Positions 35,101 through 44,323 of a stretch of 49,285 nucleotides of DNA are shown piece by piece. The position numbers were made by a program, and so were the translations under genes. The first letter of the stretch is position 1. Every line of letters begins with the position of its first letter. The notes under the pieces are model-generated. The model made no database searches. It was not told the DNA's origin and saw nothing but the letters and a program-made list of their open reading frames with translations. Where the stretch lies: NCBI GenBank assembly GCA_020831625.1, contig JAFIGD010000037.1:1-49285 (forward strand). Direction: 5' to 3'. The DNA comes from Verrucomicrobiota bacterium (GTDB taxonomy: Bacteria > Verrucomicrobiota > Kiritimatiellia > SS1-B-03-39 > UBA6053).

Positions 35101-36325
35101 TTTCCACCGATCCCCAGTTATCCAGTTTGTTCAGGACCAGAGCAAAGGGACTGGAGAGCTCATCGTGAAACATATCGTCCAGTGCGCGGCTGAAGAACGG
35201 TTCCAAATTAACACGGATTTCAAGGATGCGGCCAGGCGCGGAAGACAAATCAAATCTTGAATAAAACGAAAGGAAGTTCGAATCCCGAAGGCCGCTGGCG
35301 GGTTTGGCGCCGGTCCGGGTGAGCAGCGCGTTTGAAATTTCCGGGGGAACCCCGCTGTTTGGTGATGAAGGGTCGGCCGGAACCTCATGCAAATGGAGGG
35401 TCGCCGCGCCATGATATTTTTTCAAAAAGGGGGCCGCCACGGTGTTTGCCTCTGAAAGGAACTCAGGGGAGGTGTTTGCAAGAACGGTCGTCAGAGCGGG
35501 TAAATCGTGTTCCGCAATTTCGTTGAAGAGATCAATGATCCGCATGCTTTTCAGGAGACCGGATTCACGTTGATGTTGTCTTTGCGCCTTTTGATCATGT
35601 TCATAAAGGGTATGGCTGACGACGATGGAGAGCAGGGCTCCGAAGAGTATCGTGAAAACAGCCTCGAAGCGGATGCGGGGGGGGGCGGAACGGTTGGTTT
35701 TTTTGTGCAGAATCCGCATATGACCCAGAGCGGCGATGGCCAGGAAAAACGCAGTGAGGGCCAGAGGTTTCCAGGAGGTTCGCATGAGATGCCGGTTCCA
35801 AGTGGATGCGTCGATATCGATTCCGAACAGGGCGATCGATTCGTCCCGGTATGGATGGCGGACCGGAGCAAGCCCACTGATCCAAACGCCCCATTCATCT
35901 TCAATGGGCCCCTCCACCAATGCCTGACCGCTGCTGAAACTTTTGATGAGTTCCGGACTGGCGTCATCATAGAGTTGCCCCGGTATCGCGGGCTCGATCG
36001 GGAACTCCTCTTTTTCGACATCCATGAGGAAAACGATCTTCCCTTCGGTTGTCTTGCGCATAAGGTACATGAACTCCAGGTCCTCCGCGTTGCGAAGGAG
36101 GCTTCCCATCTGTTGTTTTAACCGCCGGAAGTCCGCCCGATCCAGATCTTCGGGGGATGCGGTCCACTCAAGAATCGACCGGGCGGGGATCGACTGGGCA
36201 ATTATGACTGTCCTTTCAAGCAGATCTCTTCGACGGGCCCGGTCTTCTGTTTGCACCGTCCATACGGTGTAAAACAGGCCGAGGATCAAAAGTATCCCGT
36301 AGGGAATCGCGCATTTTGATTTCAT
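32135..36325 (-). CDS. Hybrid sensor histidine kinase with two receivers and two GAF domains
   Basis: The protein has 1396 residues. Membrane helices lie near 6-24, 187-205, 222-240 and 460-480, enclosing two extracytoplasmic sensor regions. Two GAF-type domains follow (about 520-650 and 680-830). The HisKA motif is [20 protein letters not shown], and the HATPase domain has [22 protein letters not shown] and [12 protein letters not shown]. Receiver 1 starts [14 protein letters not shown] (acceptor in [11 protein letters not shown]) and receiver 2 starts [13 protein letters not shown] (acceptor in [12 protein letters not shown]). There is no HPt domain; one is present in the divergent gene at 38030, which would complete a four-step relay. 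The start overlaps the glycosyltransferase-STAS stop (ATGA). Confidence 0.93.
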   Translation of the reverse strand: MKSKCAIPYGILLILGLFYTVWTVQTEDRARRRDLLERTVIIAQSIPARSILEWTASPEDLDRADFRRLKQQMGSLLRNAEDLEFMYLMRKTTEGKIVFLMDVEKEEFPIEPAIPGQLYDDASPELIKSFSSGQALVEGPIEDEWGVWISGLAPVRHPYRDESIALFGIDIDASTWNRHLMRTSWKPLALTAFFLAIAALGHMRILHKKTNRSAPPRIRFEAVFTILFGALLSIVVSHTLYEHDQKAQRQHQRESGLLKSMRIIDLFNEIAEHDLPALTTVLANTSPEFLSEANTVAAPFLKKYHGAATLHLHEVPADPSSPNSGVPPEISNALLTRTGAKPASGLRDSNFLSFYSRFDLSSAPGRILEIRVNLEPFFSRALDDMFHDELSSPFALVLNKLDNWGSVETLGTVYTGNGIRGEPILHVPWLGFGSAFTVEVVPLLPPSTGLSFAAPLQGFSLLTGSFITICLALLISLVLDRHDTLHLQVESSSQTLKISQERLNRINACFLSFGADPLENIQRLTALAGDILKADYALYHRLTGNQVTAKALWNVPEAFNAVDAARGRICTQGIEAHADTPLVVCDLQNTMFAETDPNVRQFGLVTCIGKSVPLNQQDLGSLALLYRKHISPSEDDLEFISAVASAIRVEEERSLAEFSLKRRDRLLEAAAAANEQLVKTPDTRQAINQALLILGPACDQDRLYVFEFHAREPLETSVISQTHEWVAPGIAPQIENPDLQNTPFFKSLPRWSQLLMAGQHIEGPVSTFPEVEREVLDPQDIISLLVVPIFKGADFWGFIGFDNCRHDFVWSPSERAVLLSIASSIGAAILRSEAETQLTHTNAELNKALDRARSLAIDSEKANIAKSEFLARMSHEIRTPMNGILGMARLLQDDPLPPDQKEKIDIIVESGDLLLHIINDILDFSKIEAGQIVITREHLDLRLLLESIHKLLSVKAREKGIDYRAEILPEVPLQVKGDSLRIRQILINLIGNAIKFTDNGHVSTRVECEGEDENSAIIRFIVSDTGPGIPNDRIQSLFEEFTQLDGSFVRRHEGSGLGLAIVKRLADLMKGKIDVESTPGRGSRFIVTLPLPKQYGHHQTGTDTPETILQGRRILVVDDNPTNLRLMARIFARWECRSDGEENPLKVVSLLNKAIKAADPYECAVIDMMMPEMDGIELAENIRAQLPKDCGLKLIMLSSINVRERDELFRKAGYDAVLEKPLRESQLHDLLIQLLPKMGTCPPPSPKGSLPAPSPQTPSPQNTDETALPKAHLLIVEDNLVNQKVASQYLTRLGLTHELANNGKEALEKMIAKPFDAVLMDLHMPEMDGLEATRAYREHEVGPPAGTRLKIIALTADAIKGDREKCIQAGMDDYLSKPLKLADLKAMLMNHLKPDA

Positions 36326-37800
36326 ATTTTTTTCGGCAAGGTCCCAGTTTGGGGAAGGAGCAGTTTGTCGACACGGGCGAGTTTGACGGTGGTAAGCGGA
36401 GCGCCTTGAAGATTCAGGATTTCAAAACGCTGGTTTTTCTCTTTGGCCCGTTTCTTGAGGAGCATGAAAAATCCCAGTCCGGCAGAGTCGAGAAAGCGCA
36501 GGTCCCCGGCTTCGACGAAAATACTTTTTGTCTCGGAGGGCAAATCCTCAATCACGGGCAGAATCGCCTGCCGCCATTCGTCCAATGTTAAGGCGCTGAG
36601 TTCTTCGGGGGGGAAAAGGGTGCAGGATTTTTTTTCGTTATCCTGCAGTATTTTTTTGCGGACTTTCGGAGACCCGAAGGTGGCGGGCACGGCTTTGGGT
36701 TGGTTGCCGCTGCCAACGGTCACTTGCGAGACGGGGCGTTCCGAAAGGCGGGTGTTCCAGTCGGTGGCGGGGTCAACCGGTTCGATCAACGGGTCCATTA
36801 GATTGATGCGAAGCCAGGTGTCGAGGCGGTCGCAGGTTCCGGTGCGGAGGAGAAACACGCGTCGAAATTTCGCGTTTCGTCCCAGAATCAGGAGCGTTCC
36901 CAGCTCAAGCGACGTAAGCCAGGTTGTGCCGGTGAAGTCGAGTACGGCATGTTGATGTTGAATGGCTTTTTCAGTATCGCATATGTAGTCCTGAGCCGCT
37001 TCAGGTGTTTGAAGGGGAATCCAGGGGATACGGACAAACCGTGCGTCTGGATTGCCTTCGGCATCCGAGGGGAGTTCCGCGGGGCGCGGGGTGCATTCAA
37101 GGCGCCTGACGGCTTTGATTTTTTTCAGGGCATCGAGAATGAATCTGAAACTTTCGGCGCAGCGCTTTCGTTTGGGCACGCGTTTTCGGATTCCTGCAAG
37201 GACCTCGAAGCTGTCGCCGAGTCCGACCGCAAGCGGTATCTCCCATTCGCGAAAGTGAAGGTTAATCCATTTTTCCTGTTTGGGAGAGCCGAGGGCCACG
37301 TATAGAATATCGGGTTTGCTTTGCTCCAATTGGTGCAGGATTGGAATGTGATCCATCTCCAGGAGGTCGGTTTCGGGCGGTGAACAGCATCCTGCGAGGA
37401 TGTAGCCGGGAAATTTTTGCTTCAGGACTTCTCCGGCTTTTTCGGATATCCCGGGGGGAACTCCGAGATGAAAGACGCTGAAGCCTTCTTGGGCCGCGGC
37501 TTCGGAAAGGGACAGGATAAGATCGCTGCCGGTAACGGGGGCGGGGAGTTTGGGCCCCAGGCGTCCGGACAGCCAGATGATGGGCCAGCCGTCAGGGATC
37601 AAGAGGGCGGCCTGGGCGAGAATGCGGCTGAGTTCGGGGTCTTGACCGGCCCGCATGACGAAGTCGAGGTCGGGCGTGGCCATGTACCCGGATGTGCGTT
37701 TTTTGACATGCTCCACACACCGGTCGATTGTTTGCTGACGGGTATAGGGATGAAAGGGAACTCCGAGAATGACGAGGGGGATTGGTGTGTCTGTGTCCAT
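36322..37800 (-). CDS. WecB/TagA/CpsF glycosyltransferase fused to two STAS-type domains
   Basis: The protein has 492 residues. Residues about 6-225 are a complete GT26 domain: [30 protein letters not shown] (Asp70-Gly71), VTGSDLI and GSPKQEKWI (171-179). GT26 enzymes add N-acetyl-mannosamine(-uronate) or glucose to lipid-linked intermediates of surface polymers. Residues about 255-345 look like a STAS fold ([20 protein letters not shown], Ser297). Residues about 385-490 are a clearer STAS domain ([19 protein letters not shown], Ser439 in the DSAGLG motif phosphorylated in SpoIIAA/RsbV). The start at 37800 has AAGGAG 9-10 nt upstream. The gene leads the operon with the hybrid kinase. I know of no described protein with this domain combination. 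Confidence 0.85.
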   Translation of the reverse strand: MDTDTPIPLVILGVPFHPYTRQQTIDRCVEHVKKRTSGYMATPDLDFVMRAGQDPELSRILAQAALLIPDGWPIIWLSGRLGPKLPAPVTGSDLILSLSEAAAQEGFSVFHLGVPPGISEKAGEVLKQKFPGYILAGCCSPPETDLLEMDHIPILHQLEQSKPDILYVALGSPKQEKWINLHFREWEIPLAVGLGDSFEVLAGIRKRVPKRKRCAESFRFILDALKKIKAVRRLECTPRPAELPSDAEGNPDARFVRIPWIPLQTPEAAQDYICDTEKAIQHQHAVLDFTGTTWLTSLELGTLLILGRNAKFRRVFLLRTGTCDRLDTWLRINLMDPLIEPVDPATDWNTRLSERPVSQVTVGSGNQPKAVPATFGSPKVRKKILQDNEKKSCTLFPPEELSALTLDEWRQAILPVIEDLPSETKSIFVEAGDLRFLDSAGLGFFMLLKKRAKEKNQRFEILNLQGAPLTTVKLARVDKLLLPQTGTLPKKI

Positions 37801-37990
37801 GATGCTTGTCTCCTTTAAGCGGCAAACCGTTCGTACCGAAGGGCGGGTTTCAGGTCGGCCTTTGTGAAAAATCACGCTTATGAAATTGAACTCCTCATTC
37901 ACCCGGATGTCGAGAGCAATTGGCTGAAATGAAGGGGTTTTTGAGGTCTTGTCCTGTTTCCGCGGGTTTCCAATTCTTCAGCGATTCATA

Positions 37991-38020
37991 TTGTATTTGT
38001 CCCCACGCTGTCATTATACT
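37991..38020 (+). promoter_or_regulatory. Candidate promoter giving a near-leaderless transcript
   Basis: TTGTAT (37991-37996), an 18-bp spacer and TATACT (38015-38020) lie so that transcription would start within a few bases of the ATG at 38030. No Shine-Dalgarno is present upstream of that ATG, which agrees with leaderless translation. Confidence 0.4.
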
Positions 38021-38029
38021 GAATCTATA

Positions 38030-40087
38030 ATGAGTTTTGACCTGAACGAAAAGAGTTCTGATCCGCCGCGCTTTCCGTCCCGCGATCTGGCGCGCAAGTG
38101 GTTCGGGGGGCAAATCCCCGATCTGGACATGAGGGCGGAGGGGTTCATTACCGACCTGAATGTGGTGGATGATGAGTTGTTGGCTCTGTTTGTTGAAGAG
38201 ATTAACCGGGCGGTTCAGGGGCTCATTCAGGCGGTTTCGGATGAAAATGAAACGGGGATCCGGGAGCAGGCGCATACGCTGCAGGGTATGGGGGGAACGG
38301 TCGGCGCACCTGAAATTTCGGTGCTGGGGGAAGAGCTGAGCCTCAGGGCTCAAAAAGGCGATTATTCCGGGTGTCGGCATCTGGTGGCCTCTTTTCAAGG
38401 CTGGCAGGCTGAATGGACCTCCCCGGAAACGGGACAAGAGGGGGTCATTGAAAGCATGCCGAAACTGTCGGGGCTGATTCTGGTGGTGGATGACGAGCGG
38501 GCAAACCGCCGATTCCTCGAAAAACTGCTCCGGGACTGCGGGGGGGAGGTCTATTTGGCCGAGAATGGCGAAGAGGCGCTTGAGATGATTCGACGGTATC
38601 GGCCGGATGTGGCCCTGGTCGATGTGATGATGAACGGAATTGACGGGTATGAAGTTTGTGAGCGGGTCAGCCAGAATCCTGAACTGAATCAAACGTTGGT
38701 GATTATGGTCACGGCCAAATCAACGGTGAAGGACATCGAGCATGCGTTCCTGAAGGGGGCGTTTGACTATATCCGCAAGCCGTTTCACAGCCGGGAATTG
38801 GTGGCGCGGGTCCGGAATGCGCTGATGCTGAAGCGGAACACCGACGCGCTGGAGTCGTGGAAAGCCCGCATGTCCCGAGAAATGGAGATGGCGGGGGCGG
38901 TGCAATCCAAGTTGTTTAATGCGCAGCCGTTCATCGGGAAACGGTTTGATGTGTTTATGTCCTATCGGCCGAGTCAGCATGTGGGGGGAGACATGTTTGA
39001 TTTGCATGCCCTGCCGGACGGGCGTTTGCTGGGGTATGTTGCGGATGTGGCCGGGCACGGGGTGGCATCCTCGCTGATCTCCACCCTGATCAAGGGGCTG
39101 ATCACTGAAATTATTTTCGCGCTGCATGAACCCTCTTTGTTTGAAATTGGAAACGAACTGCACCGGCGTTTCCGGAACTGTGTTTTTGAGCCGGAGATTT
39201 ATGCGACCATGCTGTTGTTCAGAGCCAACCCCGATTCCAGGCGCATTGAGACCCTCTCCTGCGGTCATCCAGCCCCGTTGATTGTGCGCACTTCCGGGGA
39301 GGAGGTTCCGGCGTTGATTTCAGAACACGGCGGCATGCCGATCGGGATGATGCCGGAGGAAATGGGGACACCTTACAGCGCGGAGGACGAACTGGGTTTC
39401 ACGCTGCCGAATGACGCCTGTGTGTATGTGTTTACAGACGGTTTGGTCGAAGCGCGGAATTCTCGGCGGGAGGAATGCGGCGTGGAGGGGCTGCGGTCGG
39501 CGTTGAAACAGGTTCTCGAACGAGACCCGGTGTTTCCGGATACCGGCGCGGTCATTGAGGCGCTGGAGAACGCGGGATTCGATACACAGAAGGATGACTG
39601 CACCTTGATGTGTCTTTCTCTGCCGCCCGCTTCTGATCTTTATGCAGGCGGAGTGATCGGGGGCAGCCTGGCGGACGTCAATCAGCTTTCCCGCGAACTG
39701 GCGGCCTGTCTTGAAGAGCACGGATGGGACAGTGACACGACGCAATTGATCCGTCTATTGGTGATGGAGCACGGCACCAATGTGATCAAGCACGGTTCTA
39801 TGCGGGAGGGCGAAACAATTTTCTATCGGTTAACCCGTCATTCCCAGGGGGCGGTTTTAGCGTTTTCGGACGGAGGGTGCGCCTGGGCGGGACCTGATCA
39901 GAGACGGCGTTCCGACTCCGGAGAGGAGGGGGATGTCGAGGCGACCCTTTATGCGGAGAACGGCCGGGGGCTTGAGCTGCTTCGGCAACTGAGCCGGGAG
40001 TCGTTATCCTTCCGTCGGGACAACCGGAACCATGCCCTCTACCTTTTAGAGAGGAATTTAAGCCGACGGTTAAATCAAATCACGTGA
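38030..40087 (+). CDS. HPt-receiver-PP2C phosphatase-HATPase regulator (RsbU/RsbW-like fusion)
   Basis: The protein has 685 residues. An HPt-type helix bundle (about 45-125) carries His82 in AHTLQGMGGTVGA. The receiver (about 148-265) has Asp154/155 and acceptor Asp198. A coiled linker follows, then a SpoIIE/RsbU PP2C phosphatase (about 305-540; SQHVGGDMFDL, VADVAGHGVASSL, VFTDGLVEARN). The end (about 560-680) is an HATPase of the RsbW/SpoIIAB anti-sigma type (VMEHGTNVIKHGS, then FSDGGCAWAG and NGRGLELLRQL). PP2C domains dephosphorylate STAS proteins and RsbW-type domains phosphorylate or sequester them. The gene is divergent from the glycosyltransferase-STAS gene and overlaps the next gene's 3' end by 8 nt. 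Confidence 0.9.
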   Translation: MSFDLNEKSSDPPRFPSRDLARKWFGGQIPDLDMRAEGFITDLNVVDDELLALFVEEINRAVQGLIQAVSDENETGIREQAHTLQGMGGTVGAPEISVLGEELSLRAQKGDYSGCRHLVASFQGWQAEWTSPETGQEGVIESMPKLSGLILVVDDERANRRFLEKLLRDCGGEVYLAENGEEALEMIRRYRPDVALVDVMMNGIDGYEVCERVSQNPELNQTLVIMVTAKSTVKDIEHAFLKGAFDYIRKPFHSRELVARVRNALMLKRNTDALESWKARMSREMEMAGAVQSKLFNAQPFIGKRFDVFMSYRPSQHVGGDMFDLHALPDGRLLGYVADVAGHGVASSLISTLIKGLITEIIFALHEPSLFEIGNELHRRFRNCVFEPEIYATMLLFRANPDSRRIETLSCGHPAPLIVRTSGEEVPALISEHGGMPIGMMPEEMGTPYSAEDELGFTLPNDACVYVFTDGLVEARNSRREECGVEGLRSALKQVLERDPVFPDTGAVIEALENAGFDTQKDDCTLMCLSLPPASDLYAGGVIGGSLADVNQLSRELAACLEEHGWDSDTTQLIRLLVMEHGTNVIKHGSMREGETIFYRLTRHSQGAVLAFSDGGCAWAGPDQRRRSDSGEEGDVEATLYAENGRGLELLRQLSRESLSFRRDNRNHALYLLERNLSRRLNQIT

Positions 40088-40961
40088 CCGGGAACTCCGG
40101 AATCCAGCGGTCAAGGGCATCCCGGATCGCATCGACAACCGGGGTCAGATGAATGCCGGCATTCCTGAGTTTGCTGCTGTCGAGAACGCAGTTGGACCGC
40201 GGGGTGACCGCGGCTTTTTGCATGAATTCGGCTTCGTCCGTGAAAAAAGAGAAGGGATGGGGCGCGAGACCGGCGGCCTCGATCATGCCGGCCACCTGAC
40301 GGGTGGTGATGTGCCCGGGATTGGTGAAATTGTAGAGGCCGTAAGGCACTTGTTTCTCGAAGCAGGCGAGGGTTCCGGTGACGAACTCATCGAGTTGCGT
40401 GATGGAGTTTTCCGCCTCCAGCAGGCGCGCGTAGCGCATGAGCTTGCTGAGATAGTTCCGGGGTCCGTCTTCATGGTTGAAGGGGATGCGCATCCGCCAT
40501 TGATAGAGGCCTGGCGCGTCTTTTAACACTTCCTCGCCGAGTGCTTTGGTTCCGGAATAGAAGGAGCAGTTGTTGGTGCGGAAGCTGAAGTTGGGCGGGT
40601 CCTCCTCGGTAAAACCCGATCCGTCGGGTTTGCAGCCGGTGTAAATGCAGCCGGAAGAGACGTGGCCCCAGGGAAGGTCCGCCGACGCGCAGGCCTCGGC
40701 GATGATGCCCGGAAGAACCGCGTTTCCGAAAAGGCAGTTCGCTTTATCGGCTTCACAGGCGTCCACGTTCGGTTTGCCGGTGTAGCCGGCGCAGTTGATC
40801 AGAAAATCCGGGCGGGAGGTTTTCAGATGCTTTTCAAGAACCCCGGGTTGCGTGTAGGGGAGTTCGGCCCGGCTGAAGGACTGATAGGCAATGCGGTTCG
40901 CGTCGAAATATTTGCGGTATGCGGAACCGACATAGCCGTTTCCTCCCAATAAAAGTATCAT
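40080..40961 (-). CDS. RmlD-like NAD(P)-dependent sugar reductase/epimerase
   Basis: This 293-residue extended-SDR protein has the Rossmann motif GGNGYVGSAYRKYF, NCAGYTGKPNVDACE, and a YxxxK-type catalytic pair in FYSGTKALGEEVL, preceded by the Ser/Thr region VSSGCIYTG. These fit dTDP-4-dehydrorhamnose reductase or the NDP-rhamnose epimerase/reductase family, which finish deoxysugar nucleotides for surface polysaccharides. It lies next to the glycosyltransferase-STAS locus but in a separate transcription unit, and there are no other rhamnose genes nearby. Confidence 0.78.
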   Translation of the reverse strand: MILLLGGNGYVGSAYRKYFDANRIAYQSFSRAELPYTQPGVLEKHLKTSRPDFLINCAGYTGKPNVDACEADKANCLFGNAVLPGIIAEACASADLPWGHVSSGCIYTGCKPDGSGFTEEDPPNFSFRTNNCSFYSGTKALGEEVLKDAPGLYQWRMRIPFNHEDGPRNYLSKLMRYARLLEAENSITQLDEFVTGTLACFEKQVPYGLYNFTNPGHITTRQVAGMIEAAGLAPHPFSFFTDEAEFMQKAAVTPRSNCVLDSSKLRNAGIHLTPVVDAIRDALDRWIPEFPVT

Positions 40962-41054
40962 GAAATTCTCCCGGCCCGGTGGTTCAGGCCTGATGGATGG
41001 ACTGTCGTCCGGCGGCGGGGGCCGCCGAACGCATTTTGCGTTGAGGGTTGATGC

Positions 41055-42326
41055 TTACCCCAGCGCCTGTTCGAGGTCGGCGATGAGGTCTCCCGCGGTT
41101 TCGATGCCGACGGACAGGCGGACCATTTCCGGAGGAATGCCGGCGGCGGCCTGTTGTTCGGCGGTGAGCTGCGAGTGGGTGGTGCTCGCCGGGTGGATGG
41201 CCAGACTCTTGGCGTCACCGACATTGGCGAGATGCGAGAAGAGCTTGAGGCTCTCGATGAAGTTCTTGCCGGCTTCGGCACCGCCCTTGATGCCGAACAC
41301 GGCCATGGCTCCGCCTTTTCCGCCGAGGTATTTGTCGGCCATGGCTTTGGCGGGATCGCCCGGCAGCGCGGGGTGGCGGACCCATTCGACCTTGGGATGG
41401 TCCTGGAGGAATTTCGAGAGGGTCAGCGCGTTTTCGCAGTGACGGTCCATGCGCAGGGGCAGGGTTTCGATGCCCTGGAGGAACTGCCAGGCGTTGTCCG
41501 GCGAGATGCAGGCACCGAGATTCCGCAGGGGAATCACGCGCATGCGGATGGCGTACGCGACCGGCGCGAGGAAGTCGGGGAGGTCATGGGCCCAGCGGAC
41601 CCCGTGATAACTCGCTTCGGGTTCGGTCATGAGGGGGAACTTGTCGCTTTTCCAGTCGAACTTGCCGGAGTCAATGACGATGCCGCCGATGCCCGTGTTG
41701 TGACCGCCCAGCCATTTGGTGAGGGAGTGGATCACGATATCTGCGCCGTGTTCGATGGGGCGCTGGAGGTAGGGAGTGGTGAAGGTGCTGTCCACCATGA
41801 GGGGCAGCCCGTGACTGTGGGCGATGTCGGCGAGGGCCTGAATATCGGTGACTTCGAGGCCGGGGTTGGTGACGGTTTCGCAGAAAAGCGCCTTGGTTTT
41901 GGGGGTGATCGCGGCCGCGAAGGCGTCGGGGTTGGTGCCGTCGACAAGATGGACCTTGATACCGAACTGGGGCAGGATGTCGTTGAACATCGTGTAGGTG
42001 CCGCCGTAGAGGTTTTTGGCGGAGACGATTTCATCGCCGGCCTGGCAGATGTTGATGACGGCGTAGAAAATGGCGCTGGTGCCGGAGGCGAGGGCGAGGC
42101 CGGCCGCGCCGCCGTCGAGGGCGGCGACGCGCTGTTCGAGCACGTCGGTGGTGGGGTTCATGAGCCGGGTGTAGATGTTGCCCAGTTCTTTGAGCGCGAA
42201 AAGATTGGCCGCGTGCTCGGTGCTTTTGAAAACGTAGGAGGCGGTGCGGTAGAGGGGAACGCCCCGGGAAAGCGTGGTGGGGTCGGGCTGAGTACCGCCG
42301 TGCAGACAGAGGGTATCAAAGTTCAT
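41055..42326 (-). CDS. metY: O-acetylhomoserine sulfhydrylase (MetY)
   Basis: MetY uses O-acetylhomoserine and sulfide to make homocysteine, with PLP. The 423-residue protein starts MNFDTLCLHGGTQPDPTT and has YTRLMNPTTDVLEQR, ASGTSAIFYAV, ETVTNPGLEVTDI, and the PLP lysine in SLTKWLGGH. The end (SVGIETAGDLIADLEQAL) is typical. A strong Shine-Dalgarno (AGGAGA) precedes the ATG. The leader to the divergent lepA is only about 140 bp and no SAM-responsive leader is recognised in it. Confidence 0.95.
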   Translation of the reverse strand: MNFDTLCLHGGTQPDPTTLSRGVPLYRTASYVFKSTEHAANLFALKELGNIYTRLMNPTTDVLEQRVAALDGGAAGLALASGTSAIFYAVINICQAGDEIVSAKNLYGGTYTMFNDILPQFGIKVHLVDGTNPDAFAAAITPKTKALFCETVTNPGLEVTDIQALADIAHSHGLPLMVDSTFTTPYLQRPIEHGADIVIHSLTKWLGGHNTGIGGIVIDSGKFDWKSDKFPLMTEPEASYHGVRWAHDLPDFLAPVAYAIRMRVIPLRNLGACISPDNAWQFLQGIETLPLRMDRHCENALTLSKFLQDHPKVEWVRHPALPGDPAKAMADKYLGGKGGAMAVFGIKGGAEAGKNFIESLKLFSHLANVGDAKSLAIHPASTTHSQLTAEQQAAAGIPPEMVRLSVGIETAGDLIADLEQALG

Positions 42327-42469
42327 GGGGAATCTCCTGTGTTGTAAGGTTTAAACGACTTGTCTTATAGACGGTTCACCCGCCGACTGGCAATGAAAAA
42401 GGACAGGGAAGCGGGGGTGTTTCTGTTTTTCCTTTCCTTTCCGGCATTTCGTGGTATCGACACCGCCCC

Positions 42470-44272
42470 ATGCCTGATCTGTCCCGTATCCGCAATTTTT
42501 CCATCATCGCCCACATTGACCATGGGAAGTCGACGCTTGCCGACCGCATCCTGGAGATGACGCATGCCATCGACAAGCGCAATCTTCAGGAACAGATGCT
42601 TGATGACATGGATCTGGAGCGGGAGCGCGGTATCACCATCAAGGCCCATCCGGTGTCGATGCTGTACAAGGCGGACGACGGGGAGACTTACCAGTTCAAT
42701 CTCATTGACACGCCGGGCCATGTGGATTTTGCGTATGAGGTGACCCGGAGTCTGGCGAGCTGCGAGGGGGCGATTCTGGTGGTGGACGCGGCCCAGGGGG
42801 TTGAGGCCCAGACGGTCGCGAACGTGATGCTGGCCATGGAGCAGGAACTGGCGATTATCCCGGTGCTCAATAAAATCGATTTGCCGAACGCGAATGTGCC
42901 GGCGATCTGCAAACAGGTGGAGGATCTGCTGGCGATTCCCATGGAGGACGCGCTGCTGGTCAGCGCTAAAACCGGTCAGGGGATCGAGGCGGTGCTGGAG
43001 GCGATTGTGAAGCGGGTGCCGCCGCCGACCACCGACACATCGAAGGGCACGCGCGCGCTGGTGTTCGACTCCTATTACGACGCCTACCGCGGGGTGGTTT
43101 CCTATGTGCGGGTGTTTGACGGGGAACTCTCGGCGCAATCGAAGATCCGGCTGATGTCGACCGGGAAGGATTTCGAGGTGAAGGAAGTCGGTGTATTCAC
43201 ACCGGATATGAAGAAGATGCCGACGCTCCGGGCCGGCGAGACCGGGTACATCATTGCCAACATTAAAGAATCCTCCGACATGAAAATCGGGGACACCGTG
43301 ACCCGGAAAGACGATTTGGCCACGGAAATGCTTCCCGGATTCAAGGAAGTGCATCCGATGGTGTTCAGCGGACTGTATCCGGTGGACGGATCGGATTACG
43401 AAAAACTCAAGCACAGCCTGGAGAAACTTTCGCTCAATGACGCCGCGTTCACGTTTCAGGCGGAATCCTCGGTGGCCCTGGGCTTCGGTTTTCGCTGCGG
43501 ATTTTTGGGGCTGCTGCATATGGAGATCATCCAGGAGCGGCTGCGGCGCGAATATGAGCTGGACATCATCTCAACCTATCCGGGGGTGGTGTATGAGGTG
43601 TTTTTGACCAACGGGGATAAAAAGGTCATCGACAACCCCATTAATCTGCCGGACCCCACCACGATTGACCGGATTGAAGAACCCTTTTTGCGGGCGACGA
43701 TTCTGTGTCCGAATGATGACATCGGGGAGATGATGAATCTGATCCGGGACCGCCGCGGGGAAATTTCCCATACGGACACGGTGGACGGCAATCGGCTGAT
43801 GCTGACCTGTCATTTGCCGCTCAATGAGATTGTGGTGGATTTTTACGACAAGCTTAAGAGCATCAGTCACGGCTACGCGAGCATGGATTATGAGTACGAG
43901 GGGTACCGGGAAAATGATTTGGTGAAGATGGATATTCTCGTGCACGGCGAGCCGGTGGACGCGTTCGCGTGCATTGTGCACCGCGAGAAAGCGGTGGGGA
44001 TCGGGCGCAACATCTGCAAAAAGCTGGTGGATGAGATTCCGCGGATGCAGTTCGCCATCGCGGTGCAGGCGGCCCTGGGACGCAACATTATCGCCCGCGA
44101 AACCGTGCCGGCCTTCCGCAAAGATGTGACCTCCCGCTGTTACGGCGGCGATATCTCCCGGAAACGCAAACTGCTGGAAAATCAGAAGGCCGGAAAAAAG
44201 AAGATGAAAATGGTGGGCAAGGTGAATATTCCCCAGGAAGCGTTTATGAAAATTCTGAAATCGTCGGACTGA
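42470..44272 (+). CDS. lepA: Elongation factor 4 (LepA)
   Basis: LepA is a ribosome-associated GTPase of the EF-G family. The 600-residue protein has the complete order: P-loop AHIDHGKSTL, RERGITIKA, DTPGHVDF, NKIDLPNA, and the LepA-specific C-terminal domain with RETVPAFRKDVTSRCYGGD followed by the PQEAFM end. The length is standard. Just after the stop, 13 nt of the gene end (CGGACTGATCCTT) are duplicated at 15-bp spacing (44265-44292). lepB follows 51 nt downstream, an arrangement common in bacteria. Confidence 0.97.
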   Translation: MPDLSRIRNFSIIAHIDHGKSTLADRILEMTHAIDKRNLQEQMLDDMDLERERGITIKAHPVSMLYKADDGETYQFNLIDTPGHVDFAYEVTRSLASCEGAILVVDAAQGVEAQTVANVMLAMEQELAIIPVLNKIDLPNANVPAICKQVEDLLAIPMEDALLVSAKTGQGIEAVLEAIVKRVPPPTTDTSKGTRALVFDSYYDAYRGVVSYVRVFDGELSAQSKIRLMSTGKDFEVKEVGVFTPDMKKMPTLRAGETGYIIANIKESSDMKIGDTVTRKDDLATEMLPGFKEVHPMVFSGLYPVDGSDYEKLKHSLEKLSLNDAAFTFQAESSVALGFGFRCGFLGLLHMEIIQERLRREYELDIISTYPGVVYEVFLTNGDKKVIDNPINLPDPTTIDRIEEPFLRATILCPNDDIGEMMNLIRDRRGEISHTDTVDGNRLMLTCHLPLNEIVVDFYDKLKSISHGYASMDYEYEGYRENDLVKMDILVHGEPVDAFACIVHREKAVGIGRNICKKLVDEIPRMQFAIAVQAALGRNIIARETVPAFRKDVTSRCYGGDISRKRKLLENQKAGKKKMKMVGKVNIPQEAFMKILKSSD

Positions 44273-44323
44273 TCCTTTCCGGACTGATCCTTCGGCACCG
44301 TCACCCCGAGCAAAGAGCCTGAA

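Noticed and set aside
42327-42469. SAM riboswitch upstream of metY
   Set aside because: The divergent gap is only about 140 bp, and no conserved SAM-aptamer helices were recognised next to the metY ribosome-binding site.
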